DNA from: Candidatus Poribacteria bacterium
GTDB lineage: Bacteria; Poribacteria; WGA-4E; DTYX01
Length of the DNA: 6,147 bases
Reading direction: 5' to 3'
Assembly: GCA_012961655.1 (NCBI GenBank)
Contig: DTYX01001160.1
Span: forward strand, 1-6,147
The notes below the pieces were generated by a model. It saw only the letters and a program-made list of their open reading frames with translations, did no database searches and was not told the origin of the DNA. Positions within the stretch are counted from its first letter, which is position 1. Each line of letters opens with the position of its first letter. The position numbers were made by a program, and so were the translations under genes. Below are positions 5,205 through 6,147 of the stretch, piece by piece.

Positions 5205-6147
5205 TTAATAGACATGCCGAATCGAATCAAAATGGCGCAGTGCTGGGTCATTCAGTCTTGTTATATGCTCAAACATGGTGTCCATCAATTCATCTTGAAC
5301 GGATTTAGTTTCAGGCAAATCAATGAGGTTTGTCATCTCCCATGGGTCATTGACCAAATCGTAAAGTTCGCCGATATCAGTGCGGTTGTAGACGAATTTG
5401 TGCGTGCGGGTGCGCACCATTCTTTGTTCATAGGGAAACAACTGGGCATAAAACTGGGCGTAGATACTGTCGCGCCCCGTTGTCTTTTTTCGCCCAGCAA
5501 TCAGGTCTAATATACTCATCGTATCGGATTCATCAGGAGTAGGCAAACCAGCCACTTCGAGAAAAGTGGGAAATAAATCTTGCAGATATACGAATTCATC
5601 GCAAACGCTGCCCAGCGACTCACAAGCTGGATGCATAGCGACGAATGGCAGGCGATAGCATTGTTCATAGGTGAAAGGTCCCTTTTCGATTAGACGATGC
5701 GCTCCCATGTTGTCGCCATGGTCTGTGCTGAAGATGACCAGGGTGTTGTCCTGGCAGTTCAGCGCTTGCAGTTCCGTCAAAATCCGCCCAACCAGTTCGT
5801 CGAGCATCGTCACGTAACCCCAGTAACGAGCGACTATTTCACGCCACCGTTGCCAACCGCCGGCGGATAGTCCCCAGTACCTCTCGACTAGATGCTGTAC
5901 AAACGGTTTCCGTTCCCAAGTTTCGTTGAAACTCGGCTCTTCAGGTATGGATTTGGGGTCATACATCGAATAGTACGGTTCGGGCAAGAGACAGGGCGTA
6001 TGCGGCCCCCAGAAATTAGTCCAGATGAAAAAGGGAGCGCCATCGCGGTCGCGCTGCGCCTTCATACGACGCAGTAAATCAATCGTGTCTTCGCTGACCA
6101 TGTACTCGAAGTTAGTCTCCACTGTGCCAGACTGTAAGGCGTACATC
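5205..6147 (-). CDS. Sulfatase family hydrolase, C-terminal part (5' end beyond window)
   Basis: There are 313 visible codons of an alkaline-phosphatase-superfamily sulfatase, and the frame stays open to the right edge. Residues 46-51 (WGPHTP) hold a conserved active-site His (H49). STDHGDNMG at 140-148 gives the metal-binding Asp-His pair (D142, H143). KGPFTYE at 155-161 gives the active-site Lys (K155) common in sulfatases. ELYDLVNDPWEMTNL at 260-274 is the usual C-terminal sulfatase block. The N-terminal CxPSR-type site, where a Cys or Ser becomes formylglycine, should lie about 100-150 residues upstream and cannot be seen. The Met at 6146 is therefore internal, not the start. The family removes sulfate from aryl sulfates, choline sulfate or sulfated glycans; the substrate is not readable here. 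A signal peptide, if any, is also off the edge. The gene is convergent with the toroid-protein gene, so no operon link is shown. Confidence 0.92.
   Translation of the reverse strand, partial: MYALQSGTVETNFEYMVSEDTIDLLRRMKAQRDRDGAPFFIWTNFWGPHTPCLLPEPYYSMYDPKSIPEEPSFNETWERKPFVQHLVERYWGLSAGGWQRWREIVARYWGYVTMLDELVGRILTELQALNCQDNTLVIFSTDHGDNMGAHRLIEKGPFTYEQCYRLPFVAMHPACESLGSVCDEFVYLQDLFPTFLEVAGLPTPDESDTMSILDLIAGRKKTTGRDSIYAQFYAQLFPYEQRMVRTRTHKFVYNRTDIGELYDLVNDPWEMTNLIDLPETKSVQDELMDTMFEHITRLNDPALRHFDSIRHVY

Overview
The window appears to be bacterial chromosome from a free-living or host-associated heterotroph. It has compact genes with clear Shine-Dalgarno sites, no introns, and no plasmid, phage or CRISPR hallmarks. 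It carries a sulfatase, an M14-type metallohydrolase and an alpha/alpha-toroid protein, separated by palindrome-rich spacers. That mix resembles uncultured, sulfatase-rich lineages such as Candidatus Poribacteria or neighbouring phyla. This placement is inferred from gene content only and is weak.

Layout. (1) Bases 1-819 are visibly AT-richer than the rest. They hold a possible 3' tail of an upstream gene, a non-coding stretch, and a small minus-strand Cys-rich protein (337-657) that combines a zinc ribbon with two DnaJ-like CxxCxGxG motifs. A divergent intergenic region follows, with a perfect 7+6+7 inverted repeat, a candidate extended -10 promoter and a foldable leader. (2) Bases 820-2499 encode a 559-residue thiamine-diphosphate (ThDP) enzyme that aligns without gaps to the start of glyoxylate carboligase (Gcl). 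It has Glu at position 51, where E. coli Gcl has Val. (3) Bases 2500-2999 carry a probable decayed gene with two in-frame stops and a frameshift at an A-run, then a dense cluster of palindromes. (4) Bases 3003-4034 encode an M14-like zinc carboxypeptidase/deacylase. Bases 4136-5131 encode a protein with prenyltransferase/squalene-cyclase-like repeats. Both lie on the plus strand and may be co-transcribed. (5) Bases 5205-6147 hold the C-terminal part of a sulfatase on the minus strand, convergent with the preceding gene and running off the right edge.

The genes do not form an obvious single pathway. The Gcl-like gene has no visible tartronate-semialdehyde reductase, hydroxypyruvate isomerase or acetolactate-synthase small subunit beside it. 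I see no convincing new multi-gene system. The best leads are the Gcl-like enzyme with a canonical glutamate, the palindrome cluster ahead of the M14 gene, and the paired M14/toroid genes of unknown substrate.
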